Positions 60,037 to 64,000 of a stretch of DNA of 64,000 nt are shown piece after piece. A program made the translations under genes and the position numbers. The notes below the pieces were generated by a model. That model was not told the DNA's origin, searched no databases, and saw only the letters and a list, made by a program, of their open reading frames with translations. Source of the stretch: Mesocentrotus franciscanus (Eukaryota; Echinodermata; Echinoidea; Camarodonta; Strongylocentrotidae); assembly GCA_037976565.1 (NCBI GenBank), contig CP137670.1, positions 124,001-188,000 on the forward strand. Direction: 5' to 3'. Each line of letters opens with the position of its first letter. The first letter of the stretch is position 1.

Positions 60037-61924
60037 CTAGAAGGACAGGATTAAAGGAAAGTCCACATTGATATTAAAGGCATCGTTTAACAGTGCATCT
60101 GAGATGCATGGCCCTATGTGTTATCAGTGTCTGTGATATGGTGTAATATTGAAGCCCTAAAAAAATTGCTCCTCAAAATGATCATGAAGTGCCTCGAAAA
60201 AGTAAAAATCTTTGAGTGACGGTTCTACCATACTCATTTTCACCAATGGACTGTAGTGTTATAGAAAACATTAGGAAAAAATAAAATAAAATTTGATTTC
60301 AATCATAAATATCTTGATAATCAGACAGGCGGTCGACTTGTAAAAGTCATGGGATTCCTGACTGACTTAAAGGTTTATAATTATGATTGCAGCATGAGCT
60401 AAATCAGAATTTTGTTTCAGAATCGGAGGCAATGTTACCAAGTCACTTTAACTTGTTTTTTTTTTTTAATAAGAAGAACAGGTTGGTGAAACTTTGAGCA
60501 AATTCATTATTAAAAATAAGAAAGTTATACATTTTTAAGTAAAGTTGCGATCAATCAAACACAAAATGGCAACTCTGTGGCGATATTTGAGAGGTCCTCT
60601 CATTTTGCTCTGTACATTAATTGTCATAAACTTTCATTTTCTTGGTTACGGATGTGGAATAGATTTGTTTCATTCATAGGTTGTATAGAAACATATTTGC
60701 AATAATTATATTTAGGGTGCATGTATGATTGAACATTTGCTTTGGGGATAATAGACATTTCTGATTTTATTTTTAGTACAGAGCAAATAAGAGGGAAAAG
60801 CCACCACTAACATTACGAATTCAAAAGTGCCAGATATGTCGCATGAGTGTGTACACAACAAAGTAGCAGTAATAATAATAATAAAATAAAAAAACATTCT
60901 TGTATAGCATAACATGTCCTAATGTACTTGGGAAGAAAAAGAAAGAAAAGCAAAGAGGAAATAGGTACTGAGTTCCCTTCATCTGTTAAACATTTGGAAT
61001 AAGTGTGTTTTACAGGCAGACTTATCTATTTCATTAGATTGGGAGGCTATTCCATAAAACTGGGGCAGCATGGGCAGTACAGTATCACGCATCTGTAAAT
61101 TTTGTGAGATGAGTACACATGAAAGTGGTTTGATCTGTTGAAAATTTAAAGCGAATGTTCGGTCACAGGTCACGGAAGAAAAATTGTGCCATTGTGAGCC
61201 AGTGCCGAAAGATTAAAAAGTATGAAAATTTCCAATATTGGACGTTGAGCTTATGCTTTCATAGTAGAAATTCAAGTTCTACTTCCAAATTCTGAGTTTT
61301 TCTCAAATAGATTCAAGTCATTTGACCTACCTATATTCCACTCAACATCGAGAGGTAGCGATGGCGGTTTCCTCCTGCACAGCTTATCGATGTCATCGAC
61401 CGCGAAAGGTGATGCGATGGGGAAGAAGTTTTGAACAGGACATCTCTCATTGCATTCTAGGAACTTGAGAAGGTATGGTGGCTTTGAAGTGTCATTTCTG
61501 AATAATAACTGCACTGTATGTGAACTGGAGAGAAAGAGAGAGAGAAAGGGAAAAAAGATGATAACAAGATTAAAAATCTTGGAACTTGGAGGTAAAGTGG
61601 CTTTATTTAAAGTGTTAATTCTAAAAATAACTGTATTAGTGACAAAGAGAAAACTAGATGGAACTTGACTGCGCGCAGATCGAAAATGATGCCTCCGCCA
61701 TAGTGATTTTACAAACCAAAACGAAGCAAATTTTAATATTTTTAATACAAATGGCATTAACAGCTATGTCATCATTAAATTTAATCTTTTTAGTCCAAAT
61801 GTAGACTTCCAACTCACCCATCATCTTCTTTGTACAGTTCTACCATAATACAGGATGCGGTGGGAGGTCCGCCGTTAGTGAATGCACCAAACATACCTAA
61901 AAACGGTGCTAAGTTGTCATCGTG
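59852..61924 (-). CDS. Histidine acid phosphatase, membrane-anchored, last three exons
   Basis: Three minus-strand exons join in phase: 61,924-61,818, 61,524-61,331 and 60,036-59,852. They encode the C-terminal third of a histidine acid phosphatase (branch 2; lysosomal, testicular and prostatic type), which hydrolyses phosphate monoesters at acid pH. Visible parts are the HD motif with the proton-donor Asp, the C-terminal Cys-rich segment, one transmembrane helix and a short acidic tail. This matches a type I membrane protein with a lumenal or extracellular catalytic domain. The RHG motif and other N-terminal parts must lie in exons to the right; I found none between 61,925 and 64,000. No defect is seen. 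An AAAGG-ended repeat sits in the last intron. Confidence 0.85.
60076..60449 (-). mobile_element. AAAGG-ended element, uninterrupted copy
   Basis: Inverted relative to 37,703-38,247 and lacking the inserted MITE. It starts AAAGGCATCGTTTAACAG and ends near CCAAGTCACTTT, lying in the last acid phosphatase intron. Confidence 0.8.
61331..61524 (-). CDS. Acid phosphatase exon, C-terminal Cys-rich segment
   Basis: The acceptor is a strong pyrimidine tract ending TTCTCTCCAG; the donor is GTAGGT. Phase 2 in, phase 1 out. It encodes HTVQLLFRNDTSKPPYLLKF, then LECNERCPVQNFFPI, matching the family's F-Y-R-N-x-T...PY...C...CP pattern that forms a disulfide near the domain end, and finally DDIDKLC. Confidence 0.88.
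61818..61924 (-). CDS. Acid phosphatase exon with HD motif
   Basis: The acceptor is TTTACCCTCAG and the donor GTGAGT; phase 0 in, phase 2 out. It opens with HDDNLAPFLGMFGAF, where His-Asp is the family's HD catalytic motif, and continues PPTASCIMVELYKEDD, equivalent to the conserved PPYASC-x-ELY stretch. Confidence 0.85.
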
Positions 61925-62114
61925 CTGAGGGTAAAGAGACAAAATGTAATCGAGTCAGCAACAAATAGATATCTGAAGCCTGCATTGTGTGTTAACGTGC
62001 TCCTGCCCTGTTTCATAGACACAGGCTATGTTATCCCTATATAGCCCAGCTATTTTGAAACTGCATTGCCCGGGGCATTTGCCCCCAAATCTCAGCCGAT
62101 CGCGAAAAAGAAAG

Positions 62115-62395
62115 CAGAAAAATCAGAGAAGCAAACTGGTGAAAATTTCAAATAAATCTGACTAAATATAAGAAAGTTATGAATTTTTGAAAGTTGTAAT
62201 CACTATACGTATCACTTCAAGTTGGCTGAAGCGGTAATGTCAATGATCCAACATATAAAATGACTAAAATTTAAATTTTTCAAAAATTCATGGCTAAGGA
62301 GGGTTTATTCTTTTTAGAGGACCTTCAATAATATGCTATCTACAATATATTTTGAGTAGTGCCCCAAGGGAGATGGAACTTACGAGAAAAACAGA
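62115..62395 (+). repeat. Interspersed repeat, copy 2
   Basis: Second copy of the repeat at 36,010-36,312, including GTGCCCCAAGGGAGATGG and ACTTACGAGAAAAAC. Confidence 0.7.
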
Positions 62396-64000
62396 AATTA
62401 ATGATATTTTTGTACACGGCAAATGGGAGAGTAGTCCTCGTCCCACGTCACACTCAACTGACCAAACTACCAATTTGAGATTCGCATAGACTTAGTGATC
62501 TCATATTTCAAACATTAATAACTTCCTTACTTTTGCCATTCTGTTCCTGTTATTTTTCTGCTTTCATACAAATCAACTTAATACAAGGGTTGGATTGCCC
62601 TTTAATAATAATAATAATAATAATAACAATAATAACATGATGGTTACTGGGAGAGGAGCGGGGTAGACTTGGTGCATAAATGCATAGATCTGTTGAAAAT
62701 TTAAGTTCTTTGCTGTTTAACATTGAGCCATTCATGAATAAAAGCAATTTATTTGAAAATAATCACTGAAGTCTAAATTGGCAACACAGAGTGAAATTTA
62801 TAATCACTATTTTGTGTACAAATTAGCAATTTCTTATTGATGTTTTCTAATTTGCATTCACAATGGTCAGTTTGATTTACTATTTTATTTGTTTAACTAT
62901 GACAGAATGGAAAAAAGAAGAACTGATGCCAATTTGAGGAAAGGCTGATTCAATTAGACCATAGAAAATAATAATAATAGAACAGTCTTATATAGCCCAA
63001 GGTCTCAAACACTTCTCAATAGGAAAAAGTAAGACAGAAGTGAGACAAATGTAAAAGCTGCAGAAAAATGTCTTTGACTAATGAGTACAAATATCAATCA
63101 ATCAATTAGATAAATATCTTTTCAGTGCAATTTAGAATTGTTGAACTGTCTTATTTAAACTTGCCTTACATTATGAGGGATACTATTCCATAACATTGGA
63201 AAGCTAGCAGCAAGATATTGAACTTAATCTGATCGGTAACCAGTGTAAGACTCTTAAAGTGCAGGTTTAAAAAAATCACAAATATGGCAAATAACGTATC
63301 ACTAGAAACTGGTAAGCTAACAGATGGCCATCGTACAAGTTTTAGGTCAACTACATATCGGGTGATTTATAGAAATAAAAATAAAAGCACCTCCATAGCA
63401 TCTGGGATATGCGAGATTCGCCAGAAAAATCACGATGTTTTAATGCCGTCACAATATGAACCAATCCTGCCCAAGCAGACGACATCCCATAAAGAATGAA
63501 CATAATTGGAATGCTATTATTTCTCAAATTATAATGAGTTTAGTGTATATAAATGTGATGGAATTTTACACCATTCAAAAAGGATATGAAACCGATTCTG
63601 ATAACTAAATTCTTTTGTTTGTAAATACACAGGATAGGGGTTAGAACAATCAAAGAAACCACACTTTCAACGCCAAACATACCGCGGTGTATGCAGCTGA
63701 AAATACAATGGCGTCCTATTTTGTTTACAAGCGAGGGATTCCTTTATTTTTTTATCCTTGCATTTTTCATCAAAATAATACCATGCGGGTTTAGAGTGAC
63801 GGAAGTGGAGTAAGAGAAATAACTGAAGAAGATGACAAAACAGGCACTGAAAATGTGTGAGATGTCATGGGACATCGTCTGTTTGTGCAAATCATGTTCA
63901 ACATGAGGCGTCACACATCTCAGCAGCGTTTGGAGATCTTTTCAGGTGCTATGCCGGGGCTGTATTTAAGTGTTTTGTAATTGATTATTTAATTGATAAT
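62396..64000. other. Right end of window, no gene recognised
   Basis: AAT microsatellite at 62,603-62,634. A stretch at about 62,960-63,240 with ATTATGAGGGATACTATTCC resembles 60,990-61,170 (GGAGGCTATTCCATAAAACT) and may be a dispersed repeat. Upstream acid phosphatase exons were looked for on the minus strand and not found. Confidence 0.4.

Noticed and set aside
61272..61757. A single 161-codon minus-strand open frame as a complete gene
   Set aside because: Only its central part (61,331-61,524) is an exon of the acid phosphatase; the rest is intron read-through on both sides.

Overview
The window looks like animal nuclear DNA, most likely from an echinoid (sea urchin). It is AT-rich and intron-rich, with two spliced genes, many short inverted-repeat elements, dead LINEs and two 500-N assembly gaps. 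The sea urchin call rests on a MACPF plus ApeC (apextrin-type) gene and on repeat styles I associate with echinoderms. It is inference, and amphioxus or another marine invertebrate is not excluded.

Layout. 1-11,680: five complete head-to-tail copies of a unit of about 2.18 kb plus the start of a sixth, running into the first gap (11,681-12,180). Each unit has a terminal hairpin next to CTAG, a purine-rich tract, an internal duplication, four TGACGTCA palindromes, CpG-rich alternating purine-pyrimidine blocks, and on the minus strand a tRNA-Gly-like relic followed by a T run. 12,181-24,250: mostly unique AT-rich DNA with MITEs and other repeats and no gene I can support. 24,259-25,897: a repeat of about 1.3 kb per unit, also present inverted at 50,848-51,700 beside the second gap (50,348-50,847).

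25,859-37,467 (minus strand): six exons of an apextrin-like gene: secretion signal and MACPF domain in five exons, then the first half of an ApeC domain. Intron phases agree at every junction. Exon 1 has a frameshift and the ApeC exon loses its second half beside the 1.3 kb repeat, so this copy looks broken. Its introns hold nested repeats, among them a 2.65 kb element with CAGGCGCGGATCCAGG ends and an inserted repeat with direct-repeat nuclear-receptor-like motifs.

37,700-59,850: a repeat-rich interval with a MITE nested in another element, tRNA-Ser-like SINE heads, a CR1/L2-like LINE with one obvious frameshift (41,635-45,440, minus), a 5'-truncated L1/Tx1-type LINE (46,505-49,310, plus), a decayed LINE fragment (54,420-55,520, minus), a foldback repeat and a piggyBac-type MITE. 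59,852-61,924 (minus): the last three exons of a membrane-anchored histidine acid phosphatase (lysosomal/testicular/prostatic type); its 5' exons lie further right, probably outside the window.

The two cellular genes show no sign of working together. Most of the remaining sequence is mobile-element DNA.
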